Origin: Histoplasma ohiense
Lineage: Eukaryota; Ascomycota; Eurotiomycetes; Onygenales; Ajellomycetaceae
Reading direction: 5' to 3'
Assembly: GCA_017607445.1 (NCBI GenBank)
Contig: JAEVHH010000005.1
Coordinates: 2,361,001 to 2,425,000, forward strand
Length of the DNA stretch: 64,000 nt
Every line of letters begins with the position of its first letter. Within the stretch, counting starts at the first letter, position 1. Made by a program: the position numbers and the translations under genes. This document shows, in pieces, positions 9,817 through 20,555 of the stretch. Under the pieces are notes generated by a model, which saw nothing but the letters and a program-made list of their open reading frames with translations, did not search any database and was not told where the DNA came from.

Positions 9817-10485
9817 TCTATCATAATCTTAAATTAGTACAAAAAGAAGAAGAAGCAAAAGCAATAAGAAAGAAAAACAGATGTTGAAGATTGAAATCAA
9901 TATTGCAATATTGATCAAAAAGATTGCAACAACACAAAACTCAACTCAAAATAGAAAATGCAATCATGCAATCAAAACTTCAAATTTTGCAATAAAAATC
10001 ATATAGAAGAATACAGTGTACTTTGTTTGATAAATTGATGTATTCTTTTTTAATAAAAAATTGTTAGTGATGATGTTGATGATGATTTTGATAGAGTGTG
10101 ATTTTTGATGTAGAAATCAAAGAAAAGAAGTTCAGAAGTTGTATCTAAATTATAATTGAACTGCAATAACACTGAAGATGAAAAAATGTTCTTCTAAAAC
10201 AGCAACACTTCAGAATTAATCTCAAGAATTAATTCAGCTCAATTCTACAAACTTTATACAATATCAACCACACAGCATATATTACAAACTTCACACATTG
10301 CAATAAAAAGCTCTGAAAATCAGGCCTTTGAAGAAGAGAGATAATTGTAATAGATGCAACAGAGATATCTATATTAGAAAATAGCTATATAGTGATAGAA
10401 GAACACAGAACACATCAGAATTAATAAGAATAAATATAGTACACAGCATCATAGATGGCTGTAGAGCATGATGATTGTCTATATA
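9817..10485. other. AT-rich intergenic stretch, no gene seen
   Basis: This is A-rich sequence with frequent stops in all frames. I see no coding block, LTR terminus or RNA gene. It may contain the unrecognised 3' end of Gypsy-A or the promoter side of the minus-strand gene that starts at 9816. Confidence 0.5.
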
Positions 10486-10753
10486 ATACTCACTGATATT
10501 CATAGATATTAGAAGATCAGCAATTAGCTTTGAATAATAGAGATTGCTATTGTCTTAACATTCTACATATGTACTTCACACTACTTTCATAATTATATCT
10601 ACAATCATCTCTTACAATAATACTCACTGATATCTGTAGATCTTAGAAAATCAGTGATTAGCTTTGAATAATAGAGATTGCTATCTTTTTAATATTCTAC
10701 ATATATACTTCACATCACTCTCATAATTATATCTAGAACTATCTCTTACAATT
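10486..10753. repeat. 134-bp tandem duplication
   Basis: Two head-to-tail units start with ATACTCACTGATAT at 10486 and 10620. Both continue through the shared GCTTTGAATAATAGAGATTGCTAT and ATTATATCTA segments, with scattered transitions. The second unit runs directly into the truncated Gypsy-B2 fragment at about 10750. Function is unknown. Confidence 0.75.
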
Positions 10754-10902
10754 ATATAGAAAATAAAATCTGATTAGATTTTAAGAATATAAAGACAGAT
10801 CATCTCTCATATATACTAAATTATCATCATACTAGATATACTGTGACAGAGATGTTAGATACATATGATTATCAACTCAACATCTCATCTAATATTCATA
10901 AT
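10750..10902 (+). mobile_element. Gypsy-B2 fragment, left part (end of integrase region)
   Basis: The sequence matches the region just upstream of the chromodomain in other Gypsy-B copies (compare 33905-34049 and 39150-39295), starting at ATTATATAGAAAATAAAATC. It is 5'-truncated at about 10750 by the tandem duplication. It is interrupted at 10902 by the insertion of B1 and resumes after the target duplication at 17111. Confidence 0.75.
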
Positions 10903-11499
10903 TGTAACAGGTGTACTTTGATTAACGATTTGATACTATTCTAATTACAGATTACGAATTGATTAAGAAAAGAAAGAGAAAAGAAATCAGAAGAAAAGGT
11001 TGTACAAAGAGGGTTCTTATAGAGGAAAGTTCAGAGTGGAAGAATATCAGAAGCCACTCCACAGTGGAGTGTGGAGTGGAAGAACATTAAGAGATATATG
11101 TAAGAATTGTTAGAAGTTATGTGAGTGTGGAATGTGGGGCAGAGAAATCATTGAGAGCTACATAGAAGAATTGTTAGAGACTATATGAGCACAGAACACA
11201 GAGTGGAAGAATGTAAGAAGCTATATGAAAGAATCATTAGAGACTACATGAGCACAGAACACAGAGCAGAGAAATGTAAGAAGCTATATGAAAGAATTGT
11301 TAGAGACTATATAAGTGTGGAGCATGAAGTGAAAGAATGTTAAGAGCTACATGAAAGAATTGTTAGAAACTACATGAGCACAGAGCATGGAGTGGAAGAA
11401 TATTGAGGATTATATGAGATCACAACAGCTAGAAATGAGCAGATGCAGAAGAAGAGTTGATTGTGTAAGTTAATTACTAATGAGTGCTAATCCATCACA
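10903..11499 (-). repeat. Gypsy-B1 3' LTR (597 bp)
   Basis: The minus-strand LTR runs from TGTGATGGATTAGCACTC (high-coordinate end) to ...CACCTGTTACA at 10903. It contains the degenerate tandem units seen in every Gypsy-B LTR (minus-strand CTGTGTAG...TTCTAACAATTC, about 63 bp apart). The self-primer match AATCAATTCGTAAT is intact here as ATTACGAATTGATT at 10946-10960. Confidence 0.9.
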
Positions 11500-14400
11500 T
11501 TATCCCCCTCTATCAGAGTGAGTGAGGACTTGTAGATGTTGAGGGTGACAGTGTTCTTCAAGGCAGACACAGATTTCCAGATTGGATGATTGTATTCTAC
11601 TCATTTGATGAGGTATTCACAGCAGTGATGGTTGATTCTATTGTCAAGAATTGTTTTGATTTCTCACTTGAGTTCATTGTCTTCTTCTACAATGATGAAT
11701 GGCTGTCAATTGGAGGTTCTCTGTGAGGGGAATGAATCCTCAGCTGCAGGTTGGAGCAGGTTTGTATAAAAGATGTCATGAATGTCAGATGAGATGTTGA
11801 GTTGATAATTGTGTGTGTCTAGTACTTCCTTCACTGTATATTTGATGTGGTGGTAATCTAGTGTATGTGAGGGGTGATCTGTTTTTATATTCTTGAGATT
11901 CAGTCAGACTTTGTCTTCTATATAATATTGAGTTGCAGAACTTCTTCTGATGTTTATTTGATTTTTATAATTTTGCTGAGTGCTGATCATTGAAGCTTCT
12001 GCTCATTTGTGAGCTTTCTTCAGCTTGCTCACAATATTCTCTGCTGTCTGTATTGAGCTGTGAGTGTGTGTGGTTTCTCAGAGAGTCTTGGAGTAGTTCA
12101 GAACCTCTAAGTTGTATCTGTGTAGAAGAAAGAATGAGCTTACATCTGTCATAGCAGAATCTCAACTGTTAATTGCAATCTCAGTGTATGGCAGCAGATT
12201 GCTTCAGTTGTTTTGTGTGTAATTGCAGAACTTACAGAGAATGTTCTTTACTATTTGTATCATTCTCTCAGTAGCTTCATCAGTCTCTGAGTGATACACT
12301 GTTGATAACTTTCATTCAATTCTTAATAATTGATATATGCAGGCTCAGAGTGTGCTGATGAATTGACTGTCTCTATCTGACACAATGAATGAAGACAGAC
12401 TGTGTATACAATAGAACAGATTTCTGATGAAGACATCTGCAACTACTTCAGCATTCATCTTGTCACAGAGCTGTAGTATTACATCCTTGCTGAGTCAGTT
12501 GACAATGACTAGAATGTTCATAGAACCTTCACTTTTGAGTAAGAAAACTGCAAAATCAATAGCTATATCACATCAAGTTCAGTTGAAGATAGATAGAGGC
12601 TTCAACATCTCTTTTCAGCATTCACATCATGTCATCACTGAGCTGTAGTGATCACAGTTGTGTACAAACTGATGTATATCTTTTGACATATCTGATCAGT
12701 AGAATTCTTGAGCAACAATGTTGTACATAATTTTATATTCTGAGTGTCTGATCATCAGCAAGTCATGAATTTCTTGCATGATCTGTGTTTGTAGAGATTC
12801 TGAATCAGAGATTCATCATCTATCTCAAAAGTGTAAGCAGTTGTCATCATTGATTGAACATACTGAGATATCTGTTTTTGAGTATACATCTGCAGAGAAT
12901 TGAGATGCTTTACTTTGTATGACTTCAGTGACTTGCTGTCAGAATTCATCTGCTTCTGTTGCTAGTCTTCATTGTTCTTTGAGCAAGGGTTCTTGAGCTC
13001 AGAATTGATTGATATGTATGCAGAGTTCATCTGATTGTGTAGAACTTTCTATAATTGCAGAGTTGATTAACTGATGCTCTCAGTGTTTCCATCTGTCATC
13101 TAGATCATCAGATGGTATATTTTATTCTCAGCAGAACAGAGCATTCACAAGAGTGTTCTTTACTTCAGATCAATAACAAATTGTGAATGAAAAACAGCTA
13201 AGAAACAATGACCAACACATATATCTCTTGATAAGCTTATGAGTGATTGTGAAGTATTCTAAGTTCTTATGATTGGTAACAATCTCAAACTTCTCAACAC
13301 TCATAAGTTTGAACTTTCATTCTTTGAGACATCATATAATCACTAGAAGCTTCTTGTCATAGATCTTGTAGTTGCATTCAGCAGATGACATTTTTTTCAA
13401 GATAAAGGCACAGAGTTGTAGAACATCTTTGTTATCATATTGTATTAGTGCTCTGTCTACTACATAACTCAAGATGTCTATTTCAAGAATTGTATGCTTA
13501 TCTGAATCAAATGATTGCAGTATTGAGATGTTTGTGAACATATGCTTCAGCTTTTTGAATGCTGCATCCACTTCATCAGCTCATTGAAATACAGTGTCTT
13601 TTCAGATCAGATCTGTCAGTGATTGTATGATATCAGAGAAGTCTTTGATGAATCTTTGATAGAAGTTGATGAATTCTAGAAAGCTTCTAGTTTCTTTTAC
13701 TGAGACTGATACCTCTCAGTTGAGAATTGCTTCCATCTTCTTAGAATTCATGCATACATCTTTTTCAGCTTTGATGATGAATTCTAGATAGGTTGTAGAC
13801 TTGATCTCAAAGTTGCATTTGTCAATGTTCACTTGCAATTCAGCTTTACATAGATGGTCAAGCACTTGTTGTATGTGTTTGTGATACTCAGTGAGCAGTT
13901 CATCAATGAAGATCAGAATATTGTTCATGTATACTGAGACAATCTTATTGAGCAGATCTTATAGAGCTCAGTTAATGTATTTCTGAAATGTGCTCAAGGC
14001 ATTCACTAATTCAAAGAGGGTCACTGTCCATTTATATAATTCATAACACATACAAAAAGTGGTTAGCCATTCATCACCTTCATTAATTCTTATCTTATAG
14101 AAGGCTGCAGAGATGTTGAGCTTTGTAAATCATTTTGCTTTTTCTATTTGTTTGAATGTTTTATTGATGAGTGAGAGAGAGTATTGATTCTTCTGTGTAA
14201 TCTTGTTGAGTTCTCAGTAGTCAATGCAGAATTGTAAGCCTTCTTCTGATTTCTTCACAAACAGTATGAGTGCTGTGGTGGGTGAGTTGCTAACACAAAT
14301 GAAGTCTTTGTTCAGTAATCTGTTGAGTGTTTTTCATAGAATGAGGAGCTTGTTGTGCAACATGCTGTAGAGAGAATCTCAGAGTGGTTGCAGATTCTTA

Positions 14401-16132
14401 CTGTCTTTCTTGATGAGCTCAATTATATGATCTATACTGAGTTCTTGATGAGAAGGAAGCTTTTCAGCTTCTTTCTCATTGAACACATCTGTGAAGTCTT
14501 TGTATGATTTGAGTAGTTTTTTGTGTGATTTCTTGAGATCTTTGAATTCTAACTTTTCTAATGCTTTTTTGATATTCATTATGCTAGCAGTGAACACTTG
14601 GACATTCTTCTTCTCATGCACTTGATGAGTTAGTAGTTTGTATGCTTTCACTGATATCTGAGTGAGATCAGCAGTTCTATTGACATTCTTCTTGTAAACA
14701 CAGTCATCTTCTGAAAAAATAAGACAGTGGTTGCATGCATTCAACAAGGTTTCAAATTCTGTGAGTTATGATAGACTGAGTATTAGATTGTACTCAAGGT
14801 CTTGTATTTTGTATGTGTATACATTCTTTTTCTCATGTCCTTCTATATCAATGTTAAATCTTACCATGTTGTAGAAGACTGATTCTCTGAGGTCATCAAA
14901 TTCACTAAGCTTACACAGCTTGAGAAAGAAGATACACTGAAGCTTATGCTTCTCAATCAGCTGAATGTCTATAAGAGTGTAATGAAGAAAACCACTGTCT
15001 ATCATTACTCATACATTGACTAGACTATTTACAATGATAGAGATTATGATTGTGTCTGTTTGCATCTTCTGCTCAAATCTTCAGCTAGCTTTCTGCTTTT
15101 TGAGTTCTTGTCTATGTTTTAGAATGAGAGCTTGTCTTTTCTCTGTTCTTGCCTGTCCATGGATGACACAGTGTTCACATGTGTGGGGGGTTTACTTAGA
15201 GTGATTGTATTCAGACATTGATTTGTGAAGTGCTCTGACTTGTTGCAGTGTATGCAGACTTCTCTGATAATTCAGTCAGTGACATTCTTCTCTGAGATGT
15301 TGAGAACTCTTGAGCAACTTGTGTTTATGTGTGAGACTCAGTTCATTGATTCTGATTTGAAGATGGAGGATGCTGCAGAGCAGTTTGAGATGTACATATT
15401 TATTCAATGAAATTCTCTATGATTTTGAAGTGTGTGGAACTGAGACAGATCATTGTTCAATAGACAAAGATTAGCACAGAATTTGCTGTATATTGAGAGT
15501 TTTGAATGCTCTATACTTTAGTTATGCAATTGAAAGTTCAAGTTCTTGAATAATATGTTGATCTTGACAGTGTCATCTCAATCTTGCTCATCTGCTTCTA
15601 GAAGTTTGTGATTGAATTCAGAAAGATAAATTATCAATGTGACATTCATCTGATGAGTTTGATTAAGTCAGTCTAATGTCTTGACTTGAAGTGTAGAATT
15701 GAGAAAGAGAAAGTTGAGTTGTTGAAAGACTAACTCTGACATACACTGATGATTCTGACAATGACTCATTCAGAGTTGGAATTTTGCTAATGCATTGTCA
15801 TTCAATCTGCTATGGATATACCATGCTTGATTGGATAGTGAGTCTATTGCTTGTCCATTGATGTTCAATTTGATGTTTGTTTTTGACTTTCACATGAGAT
15901 AGAGTGCTAGATCTTTCTTGTATTTATTGAGGATTGAAAACTTCTCTCTTGAGAGCTTTTTGTGAGATGTGGGTGTAGAAGAAATGATGAATGTGAAAGT
16001 GCTTATCTCAGCAAATTGTTGTTGCAATTCAGTCATCTGTAGTATCTGTTGCTGAAGAATGCTTTATAGATCTAAGTTATCATCCACTGTGTTTGAATGC
16101 AGTGAGTGTTCATAGAATTGCTTGTAATTCAT
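11500..16132 (-). pseudogene. Gypsy-B1 gag-pol (degenerate)
   Basis: The start ATG at 16132 (MNYKQFYEHSLH...) matches the other Gypsy-B copies. Gag with its zinc knuckle region runs to about 15115. The protease block MIDSGFLHYTLIDIQLIE is at 15005-14766. RT with MNNILIF (YMDD with both Asp changed to Asn) lies around 13928. RNase H (LEIDILSYVVD and SAECNYKIYDKKLL) spans 13571-13332. The integrase zinc domain and core run from about 12950 to 11950. A chromodomain-bearing tail ends next to the polypurine tract at 11500. Stops are mostly TGA at Arg/Trp positions. The peptide pieces agree closely with B4-B6, so this copy belongs to the same family. Confidence 0.88.
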
Positions 16133-16495
16133 TTCAATATCTAAGAACATATAATAATAAAAAAAAGAAAAAGAATACTTGTAGACACTTGATTCTCTCA
16201 CAGACACTATTCACAGTGTTGTGATGCTAAGCTTGATCAAGCTTCTTCATGAACACTATTCACAGTGTTATGATTTGTAGACACTCAGACCTTGTAGAAC
16301 ACAGTCAATTGTGTTTCAGATGCTTAGACACAACAGTCTATATAATTAATAATAAGAACACTCAGATTCATGAGAGATCTCTTGTAATAACTAGACACTC
16401 AGATCTGTAAACAACACACTTGAGTGTAAGAACTGATAACAACACACTCAGATGTAAGAACTAATAATAAGATACTTGAGTCTTAAATACAGAAG

Positions 16496-16508
16496 AATCA
16501 ATTCATAA
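16496..16508 (-). promoter_or_regulatory. Gypsy-B1 primer-binding site (self-priming type)
   Basis: Immediately inside the 5' LTR, the minus strand reads TTATGAATTGATT. This copy changed the ancestral CG to TG, whereas other copies show CA (TTACAAATTGATT); together they imply TTACGAATTGATT. That sequence is the reverse complement of AATCAATTCGTAA within the LTR about 62 nt from its end, suggesting priming from the element's own RNA rather than a tRNA. Confidence 0.6.
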
Positions 16509-17105
16509 TGTAATGAGCATACTTCAATTAATGATTTGATACTATTCTAATTACAGATTACAAATTGATTAAGAAAAGAAAGAGAAAAGAAATCAGAAGA
16601 AAAGATTGTACAAAGAGGATTCTTATAGAAGAAAGTTTGAGATGAAAGAATATCAGAAGTCACTCCACAGTGGAGTGTGAAGTGAAAGAACATTAAGAGA
16701 TACACATAAGAATTGTTAGAAGTTACATGAGTGTGGAATGTGAGGCAGAGAAATCATTGAGAGCTACACAGAAGAATTATTAGAGACTACATAAATACAG
16801 AACACAGAGTGAAAGAACATAAGAAGCTACACAGAAGAATCATTAGAGACTACATAAGTATAGAACACAGAGCAGAGAAATGTAAGAAGCTACACAGAAG
16901 AATTGTTAGAGACTATACAAGTGCAGAGCATGAAGTGGAAGAATGTTAAGAGCTACACAGAAGAATTGTTAGAAACTATATAAGCACAGAGCATGAAGTG
17001 AAAGAACATCAAGAGTTACACAAGGTCACAACAGTCAGAAACAAGCAGGTGCAGAAGAGGAGTTGATTGTGTAAGTTAATTACTAACAGATGCTAACCTG
17101 TCACA
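16509..17105 (-). repeat. Gypsy-B1 5' LTR (597 bp)
   Basis: It is the same length as its partner at 10903-11499 and is colinear with it. The two differ by scattered C/T and G/A changes. It ends at 17105, next to the right-hand ATAAT target duplication. Confidence 0.9.
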
Positions 17106-17110
17106 ATAAT

Positions 17111-17757
17111 GTCTTTCACACAAACCTGCTTCAATCCACAGCTGAGAATTCATTCCTCTCACAGAGAATCTTCAACTGACAGTCATTTATTATTATAGAA
17201 GAAGATAACAAACTTGAATAAGAGATTGAAGCAATTTTTAATGATAGAATCAATCATCATCACTGTGAATACCTTGTTAAATGAATAGAATATAATTGTT
17301 CAATCTGAAAACTCATATTCATCTTGAAGAACACTGCTGCTCTTGATGTCTACAAATCATCACTCATTTCAGTAGAGAGAAATAATATGATAGATTAATA
17401 TCTGTTAGTAGTTAATTTACACAATCAATCTCTTCTGCATCTATTTATCTCTGTTATTGTACTCTGTATTTGTATAGTCTTTAACAATTCTTTCATATAA
17501 CCTCTTCTGCCTCACACTCTGCATTCATATAGTTTTAATAATTCTTCTGTGTAATTCTCAACATTCTTCTACTCTGTACTTCACTTTATGTTTCACTGTG
17601 AAGTGGCTTCTGATATTCTTCTGTTTCAATCTTCTTTCTATAAGAACTCACTTTGTACAATCTTTTCTTCTGATCTCTTTTCTCTTTCTTTTTTTAATCA
17701 CTTCATAATCTGTATTTAGAATAGTGCTAGATTGTTAATTGAAGTACACTTATTACA
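17111..17757 (+). mobile_element. Gypsy-B2 fragment, right part: chromodomain end and 3' LTR
   Basis: This continues the fragment cut at 10902. The frame (GTCTTTCACACAAACCTGC...) encodes the linker and the degenerate chromodomain region up to the polypurine tract AGAGAAATAA at about 17376-17385. The 3' LTR occupies 17386-17757 (372 bp, TATGATAGATTAAT...TTATTACA) and is shorter than most because it has fewer internal tandem units. Together with 10750-10902 this is the 3' end of an older + strand Gypsy-B. Confidence 0.85.
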
Positions 17758-18038
17758 GTCTCTAACAATTCTTTTATATAATCTTTTCTGTCTCATACTC
17801 TGTGCTCATGTAGTTCTAATAATTCTTTCATATAACTCTCAATATTCTTTCACTCTGTGCTTCATTTTATATTTCACTATAAGATGGTTTCTAATATTCT
17901 TCTGTTTCAATTTTTTTTTTATAAGAACTCTTTTTGCATAATCTTTTCTTCTGATCTCTTTTCTCTTTCTCTTTTTAATCAATTTGTAATCTGTATTTAG
18001 AATAGTGCTAGATCATTAATCGAAGTACATCTGTTACA
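17758..18038 (+). repeat. Partial Gypsy-B LTR (3' 281 bp), tandem to the B2 LTR
   Basis: It starts inside the LTR repeat unit (GTCTCTAACAATTC) immediately after the B2 LTR ends. It runs to the LTR terminus CATCTGTTACA at 18038, including AATCAATTTGTAAT. The 5' part of the LTR is missing. It may derive from unequal recombination between LTRs or from a truncated second copy. Confidence 0.8.
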
Positions 18039-18317
18039 TATATAAACAATACAATCAGTATAATTTATACATTCAATTTCATTGATATAGATAGTACAAT
18101 CAGTACAATCAGTACAATCTATATATCTAAAATGATTATATATCAGATCAGAAGTGAATACACAGCTCAATAAACTGAGTTCTTTCAAAAATTATCATTT
18201 GAATTCTGTTTCTAAATTTCAAATATATATATAGAAATCTCTTTAGCTTAGCATATCTTCATATTTTTCAGAAAACTTCTGAAACACAGACACTGTCTGC
18301 ATTTCTCTGAGACATTA
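18039..18317. other. AT-rich boundary sequence, no gene seen
   Basis: This sequence has short reiterations of CAGTACAAT (about 18095-18120) and no coding block that I trust. It separates the repeats from the island that carries the amylase gene. Confidence 0.5.
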
Positions 18318-18366
18318 AATATATACATACATACATACATACATACATACATACATACATACATAG
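18318..18366. repeat. (ATAC)n microsatellite
   Basis: About eleven uninterrupted ATAC/CATA units. Just beyond it, the short block CACATGAGGT is doubled (about 18406-18428). Confidence 0.95.
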
Positions 18367-18783
18367 AGCTGGTCATTAAATTCCATCCATGAATTTGATG
18401 AGATGCACATGAGGTCACATGAGGTCACATTACAGTGCATTTTGCACAGAAAAGTTGGTTTTTCTATAATATAAAGAGAGATTTTATTTGATTTTATCTG
18501 ATTTATATATGGTACTGTACATGGAGAAAGGAAGCGGGAGAAAAAAACAAATCCCTCAATACAAAAAATTAAAAACTCCGTAACAAAATAATAAGGATGC
18601 ATGCTAGGAAATGCGAGATAATGCGATTCTCTTCAGTTTCCCGCGACTGTATGCCAAACGCCTCACCCATGACGAAACATGTAAGCAAAAAGAGGACCGG
18701 GTGGCCCGGGCAAGAGAAAAGATGGGAGAGAAATAAAAAGAAAAGAATAGAGTAGAAGAAAAAATATATATATCTCCAGGTTC

Positions 18784-20555
18784 TCATAATAACCCGATAA
18801 AGGAAGTTGTCAATGCAGTCAGAATCATGCCCATTGGCACTCCTGCCAATCCCAGATTCCCATGCCTCAAACTGGAAGATCCCGAGTTCAAAGTATTGTT
18901 ATGAGCGATCCAATCTGGTGTTCCACACAAACCGCTCCCAGGTATCTTCTCCGCAGGGAAAATTACCTTTGGCAAGCCAGCATCCATTGGAACCGCAAGC
19001 GTCCCTGTAGGATCGACTGTATAATTCGTGCAACCTAACACTTCCGTGACGATCGTGCCAGGTGCGTATGAACTGCGCAGGTCGATGCGGTAGGGGCCCC
19101 CGTGCTCGCCCTGGTTAGAATAGACGACCGTGAGATGACTGCCCTCGACACCCTTGCGCGTAACGAGGGCGCTACCGTCGCTATAGATGATGTATGATTT
19201 GTTAATGACGTATTCGGCATTGACGTGTATGGCGTGAGCGCGGATCTTGTTGAGGGTGGTTGTTAGCTTGTAGAGGGGCGCGTCAGTGTTGTAGTTTGAA
19301 GTCCAGAGAGCTTCGCGGTTTTCTGGGGTGTTACCGCCGGAGAAGTGTTGTTCTTGTCCCTGATAATAGAGTGGGATTCCGTCTGAGAGAAGTGTGAAGA
19401 CTATGGCGTTTTGGGCGAGCTAGGGTGTGGTTGCGATTAGTAACGCTCATGGTTAGAGAATAGTTGGGGCGGTCGTGTAGAGGGTTTTCATATATATTAC
19501 AAAAAAATGATGCACATCCAACTTACAGAGATATCTTTGGTATAAGATGCAAATCGCGGAAGGTCATGGTTCTCTGTGAAGGTTGCAAGTGTAGTGATGT
19601 CATTGCATGTCGCTTTTTCCAGGGAAAGCTTTTCTGAGTACACCTTTGTTTTTCCGGCAGTAAAGGTTTCAATCATGGAGAAATACAAGGGGTAATTCGG
19701 CACGCTGGGCAGGAGGTTTTGAAAGTCGCAGACTTTAGCCACATCGCCCTCGTACACCTCCCCCGTGGCGAAAACGCCAGATGCCTTGGCAACTCTCTTA
19801 AGATACTCCGGGCCCACATGTTTTGCAGCATCTATCCGGAGGCCATCAATTGAGTAGTTGGCAACGAGACCCTTGACCCATGACTCCATCATCTCATTGA
19901 CTTCTTCGGACTCCGTGTTGAGATCCGGAAGCGCAACAACATCATCACCCATCCAACAATTTCGTGCTTGTGTGTAATTACTGTAGTCTTCGATCTTGCA
20001 ATAAGGATGGTAATATTTTGGGTCGTTGAAGGGATTGAACATCGTGTAATCAATCGAAGTAAACGGCTTGCCATCGAGTATCACAGCCATATTATTTATG
20101 ACGATATCGACCATCAAGTACATGCCGCGACTATGTAGTTCCCTCGCGAGGTCAAGAAGATCCTGACGTGTTCCAAAATGAGGATTCAATTGATATAGAT
20201 CCTGAGCCCAATAGCCGTGGTAGGCCTCGCCATATTTAGACAGACCGTCGATATTCTTCGCGATTGGAGATATCATGATCGCGTCAAACCCGAGGCCTTG
20301 AATATAATCCATTTTGTTGATTATCCCTCTCCACGTTCCTCCACAGAAGAGGGCCTTGCGGGGGTCGCATTCCGCCGTCGTCGAGCCATCACTCCTCGCA
20401 AATCTGTCCGTAAAAACCTGATATATAGACCTGAACCGCCAGTCCTCCATGCATGCCGCTAATGAGAGTGCAGCAAGACGGCATAAAATAAGAAGACCTA
20501 ACAGCCGACATGGAAATTGAAGTGCTGAAATCATCGCTTTCTTCGTAATTCCCAC
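18784..20555 (-). CDS. GPI-anchored alpha-amylase-like protein, GH13 (AmyD/Agt type)
   Basis: Two exons, 20555-19527 and 19419-18784, give 554 aa. The 107-nt intron has donor GTAAGT, branch-like TACTAAT and acceptor CCCTAG. It lies in phase 0 inside the conserved DIS/LAQN block. An N-terminal signal segment (hydrophobic, about residues 8-34; Met8 is an alternative start) precedes the GH13 barrel. Region I is DIVINN at 150-155. Region II, GLRIDAAKH, has nucleophile Asp242. Region III, GEVYEG, has acid/base Glu266. Region IV, ENHD, has Asp331. Region I carries Asn155 where classical alpha-amylases have His; I recall this substitution from the fungal GPI-anchored Agt/AmyD group, which acts on or transfers alpha-glucan at the cell wall. 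The C-terminus has a small-residue stretch (NSGSSS) followed by a hydrophobic tail, as for a GPI signal. Codon use is normal, with no in-frame stop. It is the only intact host gene seen. Confidence 0.93.

Larger units (their letters stand above)
10903..17105 (-). mobile_element. Gypsy-B1, complete but degenerate Ty3/Gypsy chromovirus (6.2 kb)
   Basis: Two 597-bp LTRs (10903-11499 and 16509-17105) flank a 5.0-kb interior in minus orientation. The exact 5-bp target duplication ATAAT lies at 10898-10902 and 17106-17110. The LTR termini are TGT...ACA with the family's inverted ends (consensus TGTAACGGGT...ACCCGTTACA). The interior encodes, in minus-strand order, gag, protease, RT, RNase H, integrase and chromodomain, all broken. 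A G-rich polypurine tract (minus-strand GAGGGGGATAA) precedes the 3' LTR at 11500. The host of the insertion is the 3' end of another Gypsy-B copy. Confidence 0.93.

Noticed and set aside
18315..18602. ORF ending in a repeated VCMY peptide
   Set aside because: It reads through the ATAC microsatellite and has no supporting features.
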